Assembly (NCBI GenBank): GCA_021793175.1 | Contig: JAJYTH010000003.1 | Coordinates: 1-64,000 of the forward strand | DNA length: 64,000 nt | Direction of reading: 5' to 3' | Origin: Actinomycetes bacterium | Lineage (GTDB): Bacteria > Actinomycetota > Actinomycetes > Mycobacteriales > Pseudonocardiaceae | In this document: piece by piece, positions 20,640-29,877 of the stretch | Layout: each line of letters begins with the position of its first letter | How positions within the stretch are numbered: the stretch's first letter is position 1 | Notes under the pieces: model-generated | Databases searched by the model: none | Seen by the model: only the letters and a program-made list of their open reading frames with translations | What the model was told of the DNA's origin: nothing | Translations under genes and position numbers: made by a program

Positions 20640-20654
20640 GGCGGGCACGGAAGG

Positions 20655-20682
20655 AAGGCCCGACCGAAACCGGCCGGGCCTT
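20655..20682. terminator. Possible terminator between convergent genes
   Basis: AAGGCCCG...CGGGCCTT inverted repeat directly after the cca stop. Confidence 0.5.
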
Positions 20683-20703
20683 ATGGAAGCTCGCAAAGGG
20701 CCT

Positions 20704-22623
20704 TTAGGCCAGCCGTTCGAGCGCGCCGCTTTCCAGGTGCTGCCCGATCGCCCGAGGCAGCAGGTACCCCACCGCTCCACCAGGCAACGGACCCCAGGCC
20801 CGCAGCACGCCGCTGAGCACCCGGATCGGCCTGACCACGCGGTAACGGTGCCGTTCGAACTCGCGCTCGAACGTCAGTGAGGTCTCCGCGAACGGAGTGT
20901 CCTGCGGGTGCACGAGGTTGCCCGCCTCGTTGCCGTAGCGATCCACCACCGTGCCCGCCGGCAACGTGAGCAAACGTTTGCCCCTGTAGAAGGGCAACGG
21001 GGGTTCACCGCGCAACGGCAGGATCGGCCAGTCGGTTGCGTGAGCCGGGGGCTCCTGCGCTTCGACCTCGTCGGCCACGCCGGTGCGGGCCCGACCGGGG
21101 AACAGCAGCAACGCACCCAACAGTGCCTCGGCGGCGTCCTGTGCCCGCCGGAAATACCTCGGCTCGACGGGAGCGCCCTCGGCGTGCCGGGCGACCTCCC
21201 AGCCCCGCGGCGTGCGACGCAGACACCACGCCCCGTCGGCGACCCCGCCGATGCGGTAGGCGCTGTCGACCACACCGTGTTCGCCCAACCGGGCACGCAG
21301 CGCCCGCAGCACCTCCGAAGCCCTCAGCGGCCGCTGAGGTTCCTCACCCCGCTCGACGCGAGCCACCGGATCGTCGTCCACGCCGTCGACCGTCTGCGGC
21401 GGACGTGGAGCGCCGAGCACGTCGGCCTGGGCGGTGGCCCGCAGCTGCGGCTCGACGTAGGGCACGCGAAAGTTGTTGGCCTTGATGTGTTCGAGCAGGT
21501 CAGACTCGGGTGGCACGCCGTATTTACGCAGGTAGTGCGGTACGGCGGCGGGCCAGATCCACGTGCCGTCGGTGTGGAAGGCGTCGGGCACGTTGGGTGG
21601 GCCCGGCACGAAGATGTCGGGCAACGCGCCGGGTTTGGTGTGCACGACGGGAGCCCGGTAGAGATAGTTCAGGATGTCGCGAACCAGCTCCTGCGGCACC
21701 GGTGGGCGGTTGACCACCGGCTTCTCGCCCGGCGCGTGCGCGTCGACCACCTTCGCCTGCCGGAACCGCACGTCCAGCGGAAGACCCGCCTTGGCGGCGA
21801 GCCAACGCGGCACCTGCTTCCTCGGGAAGTACCGCAGTTCGGCGTCGTAACTCGCGACCGTCTCACGGCCGTCGGGACCCAACCGCCACGACGGCTCGTT
21901 CTCGGTGTCGTAGTCGAAGTCGAAGTTGGCCTCGGAATCGAGCGTGTACGTGCCCTGGAACCAGGCCCCCTCGTCGGCGGAATACATCGCCGAGCGCAGT
22001 TGCGAGAACAACTGACCGAGGTGCGGAGGTGCCGACAGCGCCACGATGACGTCACCGGCCACCGCCCTGACCTCGAGTTCGGAGTAGTCGCCGACCTGGC
22101 GGAACTGTGCGGCGACCCGCTGCCAACCGGAGGGAAGGAAACCGTGCAGCGTGCGTCCGATGGCCCGCAACAACAGCTGAGCGTCGCCGCTACCCGGTTC
22201 GCTGCGGGGCGTGTTCTCGTCGGCGAAGTCGTGGCGTTCCTGCCACAGCGCGGTCAGCGAATCCGGGTCGTCGGTGGTGGTGCTGAAGTCGACCAGACCC
22301 AGTTCTTCGGCGAGACGTTCGTCGGTGCCGGCCCAGCGCAGGGTCAGCTCGGCCTCATCGGAGCGCGGCTCGATGCGGTAGGGCTCGTCGTCGTACAGAC
22401 AGTAGGTGTGGATGGCGAAGGTAGCCGGTGCTTCCTGCTGCGACACCACCTTCGCCGGCCTACCGTCGAACTCGGTGTCGAAGCCCTCGGGGGCCTCCTC
22501 GTCCTCGAGTACGACGAGTAGGACGGTTCCGTCGGCACTCGAGTGGCTCGCTCGGAAGATTCGACCGTCCCACAAGGCGTACAGCACATCGGGCCGGTCG
22601 GCCACCTCGACTCTGTGGCGCAC
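20704..22623 (-). CDS. TNT (tuberculosis necrotizing toxin-like) domain protein with YezG/DUF600-like N-terminal half
   Basis: C-terminus LPAGTVVDRYGNEAGNLVHPQDTPFAETSL...YRVVRPIRVLSGVLRAWGPLPGGAVGYLLP resembles TNT domains; middle GWQRVAAQFRQVGDYSELEVRAV...GAWFQGTYTLDSEANFDFDYDTENEPSW resembles the YezG/DUF600 pattern. Confidence 0.72.
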   Translation of the reverse strand: MRHRVEVADRPDVLYALWDGRIFRASHSSADGTVLLVVLEDEEAPEGFDTEFDGRPAKVVSQQEAPATFAIHTYCLYDDEPYRIEPRSDEAELTLRWAGTDERLAEELGLVDFSTTTDDPDSLTALWQERHDFADENTPRSEPGSGDAQLLLRAIGRTLHGFLPSGWQRVAAQFRQVGDYSELEVRAVAGDVIVALSAPPHLGQLFSQLRSAMYSADEGAWFQGTYTLDSEANFDFDYDTENEPSWRLGPDGRETVASYDAELRYFPRKQVPRWLAAKAGLPLDVRFRQAKVVDAHAPGEKPVVNRPPVPQELVRDILNYLYRAPVVHTKPGALPDIFVPGPPNVPDAFHTDGTWIWPAAVPHYLRKYGVPPESDLLEHIKANNFRVPYVEPQLRATAQADVLGAPRPPQTVDGVDDDPVARVERGEEPQRPLRASEVLRALRARLGEHGVVDSAYRIGGVADGAWCLRRTPRGWEVARHAEGAPVEPRYFRRAQDAAEALLGALLLFPGRARTGVADEVEAQEPPAHATDWPILPLRGEPPLPFYRGKRLLTLPAGTVVDRYGNEAGNLVHPQDTPFAETSLTFEREFERHRYRVVRPIRVLSGVLRAWGPLPGGAVGYLLPRAIGQHLESGALERLA

Positions 22624-22739
22624 GGTTTCCCCCTCGGTCAGTTTTTCCCCTGTGTCTTCACACGTGTTTTACCGTGCTTTGGGGTAACGGTGTGGCAGAG
22701 TGCTGCGGTTGTGAGCAACGAGTTAGCCCGTTTTTCAAC

Positions 22740-23012
22740 CTAGCGGGCGCGTCGGGCGCGCTTCGGAGTCGGCCTCGGCGGACGCAGCGGCGTGAGTTGC
22801 CGGGTCGGCGGGTCGATGTCGGGCGGGGTCTCGTTCCTCGCTTCCCGTACGACGGCCAGAACGGTCCGCGCCAGCTCGGCGGGATCGGTTTGTTCGAAGG
22901 TGTCCGGTGCGAACTCCAGACCGACCAGTTGCCCTGTTGAGTCGATGGCAGCGCGAACGAGGCCGTCGGCCGAGGTGACGGTGATCGGTGCCGTGTTGCC
23001 AGCCGTGGTCAC
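22740..23012 (-). CDS. YbaB/EbfC-like small protein
   Basis: GTG at 23012; VTSADGLVRAAIDSTGQLVGLEFAPDTFEQTDPAELARTVLAVVREA resembles short actinobacterial YbaB-like proteins. Confidence 0.6.
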   Translation of the reverse strand: MTTAGNTAPITVTSADGLVRAAIDSTGQLVGLEFAPDTFEQTDPAELARTVLAVVREARNETPPDIDPPTRQLTPLRPPRPTPKRARRAR

Positions 23013-23102
23013 GAGCGAGGAGCCTAGCGCGCACCGTCCGCGATCCCGACAAGACGGTGAACACCGCACGATTGTGGAGCGCGGGGATGGGATCATGGTG
23101 GT

Positions 23103-23675
23103 GTGAGAGCGGACGCCCAGGTGGAACCGGGAACACTGTTGGTCGCTGCCCCCACGATGTTCGATCCCAATTTCCGCCGGACGGTGGTGTTCGTGATCGA
23201 CCACCGTGCCGAGGGCACTCTCGGGGTCGTGCTGAACCGGCCCAGCGAAGTGGCGGTACACGAGGTGCTGCCGCACTGGGGTGACCACGTCGCCGAGCCC
23301 CGGTCGGTGTTCGTGGGCGGGCCGGTGGAGAAGAAGACGGCGTTGTGTCTGGCGGCGTTGCGCACGGGTGAGACCGCGGCAACCGTGCCCGGCGTGATCG
23401 GCGTGCGGGGCCCGGTGGCGCTCGTGGACCTCGACTCGGACCCCGACTCGCTGGTCACCAAGGTTCGGGGGCTGCGGGTCTTCGCCGGTTACGCCGGTTG
23501 GGACGGGGGACAGCTGGCGAGTGAGATCGAACGTGGCGACTGGTTGATCGTGCCCGCGTTGCCCAGCGACGTGCTGGCCGGGCCGACGCGCGACCTGTGG
23601 GGCCACGTCCTGCGCAGGCAAGGCCTGCCCACGGCACTACTGGCCACGCACCCGGGCGACCTCCAACGCAACTGA
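23103..23675 (+). CDS. YqgE/AlgH family protein (UPF0301)
   Basis: GTLLVAAPTMFDPNFRRTVVFVIDHRAEGTLGVVLNRPSE, VFVGGPVE, LRVFAGYAGWDGGQLASEIERGDW. Confidence 0.94.
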   Translation: MRADAQVEPGTLLVAAPTMFDPNFRRTVVFVIDHRAEGTLGVVLNRPSEVAVHEVLPHWGDHVAEPRSVFVGGPVEKKTALCLAALRTGETAATVPGVIGVRGPVALVDLDSDPDSLVTKVRGLRVFAGYAGWDGGQLASEIERGDWLIVPALPSDVLAGPTRDLWGHVLRRQGLPTALLATHPGDLQRN

Positions 23676-23683
23676 TCCCGGGC

Positions 23684-23767
23684 GTGTCCGCAGCCTGCGT
23701 CACCGTGTCCGCAGGTTGTGCAGTCGTGTCCGCAGTCTGCGCAGCTGTGTCTGCAGCCTGTGCAGCC
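23684..23767 (+). repeat. Four 21-bp degenerate tandem repeats (GTGTCCGCAGCCTGCGTNNNN family)
   Basis: Units at 23684-23704, 23705-23725, 23726-23746, 23747-23767. Confidence 0.9.
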
Positions 23768-24079
23768 GTGGTCACGCACTCGGCCATGAGCCAGACCGTC
23801 AGCGCGCTCAAACGCGACGGGCTGGTCACCACCCGACCTGGCCGGGACGCGCGGACCCGAATCGTGGAGCTCACCGACGCCGCGCGTGAACTCCTGCCGT
23901 TTTTGGAAGCCGAATGGCGGGCCACCGAGGAGGCGATGGCCGAGCTCGATGCGGAACTGCCGTACTCGTTGGCCCAAACCGTTCGCGACATGGAGCAGGC
24001 TCTGCGTAGACGCCCGTTCCGGGACCGCATCGCCGAACGGCTGACCCGCGACGAAGAGCGCGGAGAGGTCGAGTCGTGA
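23768..24079 (+). pseudogene. 5'-truncated MarR-family regulator
   Basis: THSAMSQTVSALKRDGLVTTRPGRDARTRIVELTDAARELLPFLEAEW is the MarR recognition helix and wing, but the N-terminal helices are missing and replaced by the 21-bp repeats. Confidence 0.72.
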
Positions 24080-25178
24080 GCTCGCTGGGTGGACTACTCG
24101 ACGTCCGCCCGCTGCGGACGAGTGCCGCGTTCCGCAGGTTGTGGATCAGTACTTCGTGCTCGACGTTGGGGCATCAACTCGCGGTGATCGCGGTGCTCGT
24201 ACAGGTCTGGGATCTCACGGACAGCTCGGTTGCGGTGGGAGCTCTCGGACTGGCCCAAGCCGTGCCCATGGTGGTGTTCGGTTTGGTGGGCGGTGCGCTC
24301 GCGGATGTCGTGGACCGTCGTCGGTTGGTGCTCGCCACCACCGTGGGGCAGGTGTTCGTCGCCGCGGCCATGGCGGCGCAAGCGCTTGCGGGAGTCGATT
24401 CGTTCGGACTGGTGCTTGCGCTGGTGGCGACCCAGTGCGCGTTCGCGGGTCTGGGAGCAGCGGCACGAAGGACGCTCATGGTCGCTTTACTGCCGGATAC
24501 GCAGCTGAGCGCGGGGCTGGCCCTGTCGAATCTGAGTTTTCAGGTGGCGATGCTCGTCGGGCCGGCGTTGGGCGGGGTCGTCACCGGAGTCTGGGGACCG
24601 GGTATCTGCTACGCGGCGGATGCGGGCAGCCTCGTGATCGACGCCTACGGGGTGTTGCGGCTGCCGACCGTGAGGCCGTCGAGCACGCGAGAACGTCCGG
24701 GACCGAAAGCGATCGGGCGCGACGACTAGGAGTGGTTCAGCTCGCCGCCGCGGCGGTGAGGGGTCTGGCGCTCACGGTCTTCGGCTTGGCCGAGTCCTTG
24801 TGGTTCGCGTTGGTGTGTCTTGCGGTGGCGGGCGTGGCCGACACCGTTTCCGTCGCCACGCGCGGCACGCTGGTGCAGTTAGCGATCCCGGATTCCCATC
24901 GAGGCAGGGTGAGCAGCGTGGAGTACGTGCTCGGGGTTTCCGGCCCCGACATCGGCAACTTCCGCGCGGGTGCGGTCGCGGGCCTCACCTCGCCCGCCTT
25001 CGCGGCGGTGTCGGGTGGAGTGCTGTGTCTGTTGGGGCTTGCCGGGCTGGCGATGGGTAACGCATCGCTGCGCCGATTCGGCACGCAGGCTGCGGACACG
25101 ACTACGCAGGCTGCGGACACGACTACGCAGGCTGCGGACACGACTACGCAGGCTGCGGACACGGTCTCCGACGGTTAG
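24076..25178 (+). pseudogene. MFS transporter remnant (EntS-like), internally deleted/frameshifted
   Basis: N-terminal half in one frame (24076-24729, ends GPKAIGRDD*); C-terminal part in another frame (from about 24732, VVQLAAAAVRGLALTVFGLAESLW...ATRGTLVQLAIPDSHRGRVSSVEYVLG); central TM region absent. Confidence 0.75.
25081..25162 (-). repeat. Tandem 21-bp repeats, opposite orientation to the 23684 array
   Basis: Three identical GACTACGCAGGCTGCGGACAC copies (25100-25120, 25121-25141, 25142-25162) plus a 19-nt partial copy at 25081-25099; reverse complement GTGTCCGCAGCCTGCGTAGTC. Confidence 0.95.
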
Positions 25179-25693
25179 TTCTGGGTGCCGCAACCACCGC
25201 AGCACGCGCAGCTGCCGCAACCCGCGGGCTCGACGGGGGCGGGCACGACACTGGCCGCGCGGTGACCGAGCACGCCACCACCGGCGACGAGAACGAACAC
25301 GGCGATCACGCCGAAGACCACGGCCATGATCGTGCCGAGGGTGTCTGGCATCGCCAGGGCTGCGGCGCTGGAGAACACGCCCACCCCTCCGGCGATCATC
25401 GTCGGCAGTCCTGCCACCCGATTGGCCACCCGGAACGCCTCGTCACTGCGCATGGTGGCCTCGGTGCGCACTCCCGCGCCCCGGGACCGAGGCAGCTTCT
25501 CCCTCCAGCCGAGGAATCCACCCCAACCGACCAGGACGCCGAACACTGCGGGGATCAACGCGAGCACGAACACGACTGCGAGAATACTGCGTCGCGCCTC
25601 GGACGGCGGTGGTGTGCCCGCGTGCTGTTGCCCACGACTCACAACGTCGTATGCAGGGGCTTCGGAAAACGGGGTGCGCCGGGCGGCTACCAT
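25175..25693 (-). CDS. Hypothetical membrane protein with Cys-rich C-terminus
   Basis: ORF with several TM segments, C-terminus EPAGCGSCACCGGCGTQN; start set at the internal ATG MVAARRTPFSEAP. Confidence 0.6.
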   Translation of the reverse strand: MVAARRTPFSEAPAYDVVSRGQQHAGTPPPSEARRSILAVVFVLALIPAVFGVLVGWGGFLGWREKLPRSRGAGVRTEATMRSDEAFRVANRVAGLPTMIAGGVGVFSSAAALAMPDTLGTIMAVVFGVIAVFVLVAGGGVLGHRAASVVPAPVEPAGCGSCACCGGCGTQN

Positions 25694-25701
25694 AAACGGT
25701 G

Positions 25702-25740
25702 ATGAAGACGGCACACCTGCTTCTTAGCGGGCCGCGCTGA
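25702..25740 (+). promoter_or_regulatory. Candidate Leu leader peptide [12 protein letters not shown] upstream of leuS
   Basis: ATG AAG ACG GCA CAC CTG CTT CTT AGC GGG CCG CGC TGA; three consecutive Leu codons; TACCAT at 25688-25693 at -10 distance. Confidence 0.7.
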
Positions 25741-25763
25741 CCGCGGTTCTCGGTCGGTGCGGC

Positions 25764-25796
25764 AAACCCCTCACGCCTTCGGGCTGGGGGGTTGCG
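25764..25796 (+). terminator. Candidate attenuator hairpin in leuS leader
   Basis: AACCCCTCACGCC-TTCG-GGCTGGGGGGTT, stem of about 12 bp with one bulge and a TTCG loop, followed by GCGTTGTTTCT. Confidence 0.65.
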
Positions 25797-25831
25797 TTGT
25801 TTCTGGAGGCGGGTTCACGGGAGGAACGGCG

Positions 25832-28681
25832 ATGACGGACGGCACCGAAGCGGTCCCGGCACACCGCTATACGGCGGAGATGGCCGGATGGATCGAACAG
25901 CGTTGGCAGGACCACTGGTCCGCCCACGGCACCTACCACGCACCGAACCCGGTGGGCTCGCTTGCCGACAAGGATTCCGAGGTGCCGTCCGACAAGTTGT
26001 TCGTGCAGGACATGTTTCCGTATCCGTCGGGTGCGGGGCTGCACGTGGGGCACCCCTTGGGTTTCATCGGCACCGACGTCTTCGCGCGGTACAACCGCAT
26101 GATCGGGCGCAACGTGCTGCACACGATGGGTTTCGACGCGTTCGGCCTGCCCGCGGAGCAGTACGCGGTGCAGACGGGCACGCACCCGCGCACCACCACC
26201 GAGGCGAACATCGAGCGGTACCTGGCACAGATCCGCAGGCTGGGTCTGGGCCACGACGAGCGTCGTCGGGTCGCGACCACCGACATCGACTACTACCGGT
26301 GGACGCAGTGGATCTTCTTGCAGATCTTTAACTCCTACTACGACACCGAGCAGGACAAGGCGCGGCCGATCTCGGAGCTGGAGAAGGCCTACGCCGAGGG
26401 ACGGCGGGCCACACCGGACGGTCGTCCGTGGAACGAGCTGTCGAGCAAGGAACAGCGGGAGATCATCGACTCACACCGGCTGGTGTACCTGTCCGAGGCG
26501 CCGGTGAACTGGGCTCCTGGCCTGGGCACGGTGGTGGCCAACGAGGAGGTTACCGCGGAGGGGCGGACCGAGCGCGGCAACTTCCCCGTGTTCCGGCGGA
26601 ATCTGCGCCAGTGGATGATGCGCATCACGGCGTACGCCGACCGTCTGCTCGACGATCTGGACCGGCTGGACTGGCCGGAGAAGATCAAGACGATGCAGCG
26701 GAACTGGATCGGCCGGTCACGTGGCGCGAACGTCCGGTTCCGCGCGGGTGAACACACCGTCGAGGTGTTCACCACGCGTCCCGACACGCTCTTCGGAGCC
26801 ACGTACATGGTGTTGGCGCCGGAACACCCGCTGGTGGACGAGCTGGTGCCCGCAGAGTGGCCCGAGGGGGTCGACGAACGCTGGACCGGTGGTGCGGCGA
26901 ATCCGGCCGAGGCCGTGGCCGCGTATCGGCGCGACACGTCGCGCAAGTCCGAGCTCGACCGGCAGGAGAGCAAGGAGAAGACGGGCGTGTTCATCGGGGC
27001 GTACGCCACGAACCCGGTGAACGGCAAGCAGATCCCCGTGTTCATCGCCGACTACGTGTTGATGGGCTACGGCACCGGCGCGATCATGGCCGTGCCCGGC
27101 GAGGACCAGCGTGACTGGGACTTCGCGACGAAGTTCGGCCTGGACATCCTGCGCACGGTGCAGCCGAGCGAGGGCTTCGACGGCGAGGCGTTCGACGGCG
27201 ACGGTGCGCACATCAACTCGGCCAACGACGAGATCGACCTCAACGGCCTGGGGATCGACGACGCCAAGAACACGATCATCGAGTGGCTGGAGCGCAACGG
27301 CCACGGCGAGGGAACGGTGCATTACAAGCTGCGTGACTGGCTGTTCGCCCGCCAGCGGTACTGGGGCGAGCCGTTCCCCATCGTCTACGACTCCGACGGC
27401 ATGCCCATCGCGCTGCCGGAGGACCAGTTGCCGGTCGTGCTGCCCGAGGTCGACGACTACTCGCCCAAGACGTTCGACCCGGAGGACGCCGACGCCGAGC
27501 CCGAACCGCCGTTGGCGCGGGCGACCGACTGGGTCGAGGTGACGCTGGACCTGGGCGACGGGCCGAAGAAGTACTGGCGTGACACCAACGTGATGCCGCA
27601 GTGGGCGGGTTCGTGCTGGTACCAGCTGCGTTACATCGATCCGGACAACGACGAGCGGTTCGTCGATCCGGTCAACGAGCGCTACTGGATGGGGCCGCGT
27701 CCCGAGTTGCACGGCGAGAACGACCCGGGCGGTCTGGACCTGTACGTGGGCGGGGTGGAGCACGGCGTGCTGCACCTGCTGTACTCGCGGTTCTGGCACA
27801 AGGTGCTCTACGACCTGGGTCACGTGTCGTCGGATGAGCCCTACCGCAGGCTGTACAACCAGGGCTACATCCAGGCCTACGCCTACACCGACTCCCGCGG
27901 TGTGTACGTGCCCGCCGAGGAAGTGGAAGAACGCGACGGCAAGTTCTTCTACAAGGGCGAGGAGGTCAAGCAGGAGTACGGCAAGATGGGCAAGAGTCTG
28001 AAGAACGTCGTCACTCCTGACGAGATCGCCGAGAACTACGGTGCGGACACGTTCCGGTTCTACGAGATGTCGATGGGCCCGTTGGACGTGTCGAGGCCGT
28101 GGGCGACGAAGGACGTGGTGGGCGCTCACCGGTTCCTGCAGCGGTTGTGGCGGCTGGTGGTGGACGAGAACACCGGCGAGCTGCGGGTGAACGACGCCGA
28201 GCTGTCCGATGAGGACCTGCGGCAGTTGAACCGGGCGATCGCGGGGGTCCGCGAGGACTACGCGAATCTGCGGTTCAACACGGCGGGCGCGAAGCTCATC
28301 GAGCTGAACAACTACGTGACGAAGACCTACGGTTCGGCCGCGGCGACTCCGCGGGGGCTGGCGGAGCCGCTGGTGCTGATGCTGGCTCCGATGTGCCCGC
28401 ACATCGCCGAGGAGCTGTGGAGCCGTCTGGGGCACTCGGAATCGCTGGTGCACGGGCCGTTCCCGACGGCGGACGAGCGGTACCTGGTGGATGAGACGGT
28501 CGAGTACCCGATCCAGGTCAACGGCAAGGTGCGGTCGAGGATGACGGTGCCCGCGGACGCCGATCAGGACGCGGTGAAGGCGGCGGCTCTGGCCGATGAG
28601 AAGATCGTGGCGGCGTTGGAAGGCGCGGAGCCACGCAAGGTCATCGTGGTGCCGGGCCGGCTGGTGAACGTGGTGAAGTGA
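25832..28681 (+). CDS. leuS: Leucyl-tRNA synthetase
   Basis: [19 protein letters not shown] (HIGH), [11 protein letters not shown] (KMSKS), editing domain; start [11 protein letters not shown] preceded by GGAGGAACGGCG. Confidence 0.97.
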   Translation: MTDGTEAVPAHRYTAEMAGWIEQRWQDHWSAHGTYHAPNPVGSLADKDSEVPSDKLFVQDMFPYPSGAGLHVGHPLGFIGTDVFARYNRMIGRNVLHTMGFDAFGLPAEQYAVQTGTHPRTTTEANIERYLAQIRRLGLGHDERRRVATTDIDYYRWTQWIFLQIFNSYYDTEQDKARPISELEKAYAEGRRATPDGRPWNELSSKEQREIIDSHRLVYLSEAPVNWAPGLGTVVANEEVTAEGRTERGNFPVFRRNLRQWMMRITAYADRLLDDLDRLDWPEKIKTMQRNWIGRSRGANVRFRAGEHTVEVFTTRPDTLFGATYMVLAPEHPLVDELVPAEWPEGVDERWTGGAANPAEAVAAYRRDTSRKSELDRQESKEKTGVFIGAYATNPVNGKQIPVFIADYVLMGYGTGAIMAVPGEDQRDWDFATKFGLDILRTVQPSEGFDGEAFDGDGAHINSANDEIDLNGLGIDDAKNTIIEWLERNGHGEGTVHYKLRDWLFARQRYWGEPFPIVYDSDGMPIALPEDQLPVVLPEVDDYSPKTFDPEDADAEPEPPLARATDWVEVTLDLGDGPKKYWRDTNVMPQWAGSCWYQLRYIDPDNDERFVDPVNERYWMGPRPELHGENDPGGLDLYVGGVEHGVLHLLYSRFWHKVLYDLGHVSSDEPYRRLYNQGYIQAYAYTDSRGVYVPAEEVEERDGKFFYKGEEVKQEYGKMGKSLKNVVTPDEIAENYGADTFRFYEMSMGPLDVSRPWATKDVVGAHRFLQRLWRLVVDENTGELRVNDAELSDEDLRQLNRAIAGVREDYANLRFNTAGAKLIELNNYVTKTYGSAAATPRGLAEPLVLMLAPMCPHIAEELWSRLGHSESLVHGPFPTADERYLVDETVEYPIQVNGKVRSRMTVPADADQDAVKAAALADEKIVAALEGAEPRKVIVVPGRLVNVVK

Positions 28682-28983
28682 AAAGGGTCGGGCGCCGCCG
28701 GCACCGATCACTCGGGGGGCTACGTGACCGATGCCGGCGACCCGATGCCCGATCGTCCCTGTGGGACTTCGGACACACCCCGCACTGTGGCGGTGGTTCC
28801 AGTGAAGAACTCCCCGTGTCAGTATTGTGACTCACTGACACAAAGTTCACCCTATCGGGTGACCCGCGGGAGGTTCTCGTCTGCCTCTTGTTCTGGTGGG
28901 TGTGAAAGTTACAAAGGATTTCACATACCCACAACTCGAAACGCTGCGGCGGACGGACCTACTTCCGTGGCACCCTGGCTGAT

Positions 28984-29877
28984 GTGACTGCACAGGTGCT
29001 CGTCGTCGGATCGGCCAACGCCGATCTCGTGGTCACCGCCGACCGCCGTCCCGGTGGCGGCGAGACCGTTCTCGGTGGGGATACGGAGATCCTGCCCGGT
29101 GGTAAGGGCGCCAACACGGCGGTAGCGGCCGCCAGACTGGGCGCCGACGTCGCACTGTTGGGCGCTGTCGGCGACGACGCGCACGGCGGGCTCCTGCTCG
29201 ACTCACTGCGTGAGTCCGGTGTGCACACCGGACTCGTGCGTGTGGTGTCACGGCCGACGGGACTCGCGTTCATCACGGTCACCCCGGACGGCGAGAACTC
29301 CATCCTCGTCTCGCCCGGCGCCAATCACGCGCTGCGCCCCGACGACGTGGTGGCCGCCGTGCGGTCGCCCAAGGTGATGGTCGTGTCGATGGAGATCCCG
29401 CTCGACACCGTTGAACGTGCGATCGGCTCCGCCGCCGAGACGGCAACGCGCACGATCCTCAATCTCTCCCCCGTGGCCTCGGTGGCCGAATCCACGCTCG
29501 CCGATGTGGATATCCTGCTCGTCAACGAGCACGAAGCGGCCTGGCTGCTGGGGGCCGCCGACGAAGACGACGATGCGGTCTCGACCGCCGAGCTGTCGAA
29601 GCTGCTCGATCTCGGTCCCCGCGCCGCCGTGGTGACCTCGGGGGCACGCGGAGCCGTCGTCGTCGAGTCCACCGGGCTCAGTGAGATACCCTCACCCACC
29701 GTCGATGTCGTCGACACGACCGGTGCCGGTGATGCCTTCGCGGGGGCTCTGGCCACCGCGTTGGCCCGTGATTCCGAACTACCCGACGCGGTCGCTTCGG
29801 CCGTGCGGGTAGCGGCACTCTCGGTCACTCGCCGAGGTGCCCAACCCTCGTATCCGACTGTCGCCGAATTAGAGTGA
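28984..29877 (+). CDS. PfkB-family carbohydrate kinase (ribokinase-like)
   Basis: GSANADLVVTADRRPGGGETVLGG, PGGKGANTAVAAARLGA, VDTTGAGDAFAGALA. Confidence 0.92.
   Translation: MTAQVLVVGSANADLVVTADRRPGGGETVLGGDTEILPGGKGANTAVAAARLGADVALLGAVGDDAHGGLLLDSLRESGVHTGLVRVVSRPTGLAFITVTPDGENSILVSPGANHALRPDDVVAAVRSPKVMVVSMEIPLDTVERAIGSAAETATRTILNLSPVASVAESTLADVDILLVNEHEAAWLLGAADEDDDAVSTAELSKLLDLGPRAAVVTSGARGAVVVESTGLSEIPSPTVDVVDTTGAGDAFAGALATALARDSELPDAVASAVRVAALSVTRRGAQPSYPTVAELE

Noticed and set aside
25081-25162. Tandem array as a CRISPR
   Set aside because: Units are contiguous 21-mers with no spacers and no cas genes nearby.
26717-28711. 664-aa minus-strand ORF opposite leuS
   Set aside because: Shadow of LeuS; no recognisable motifs.
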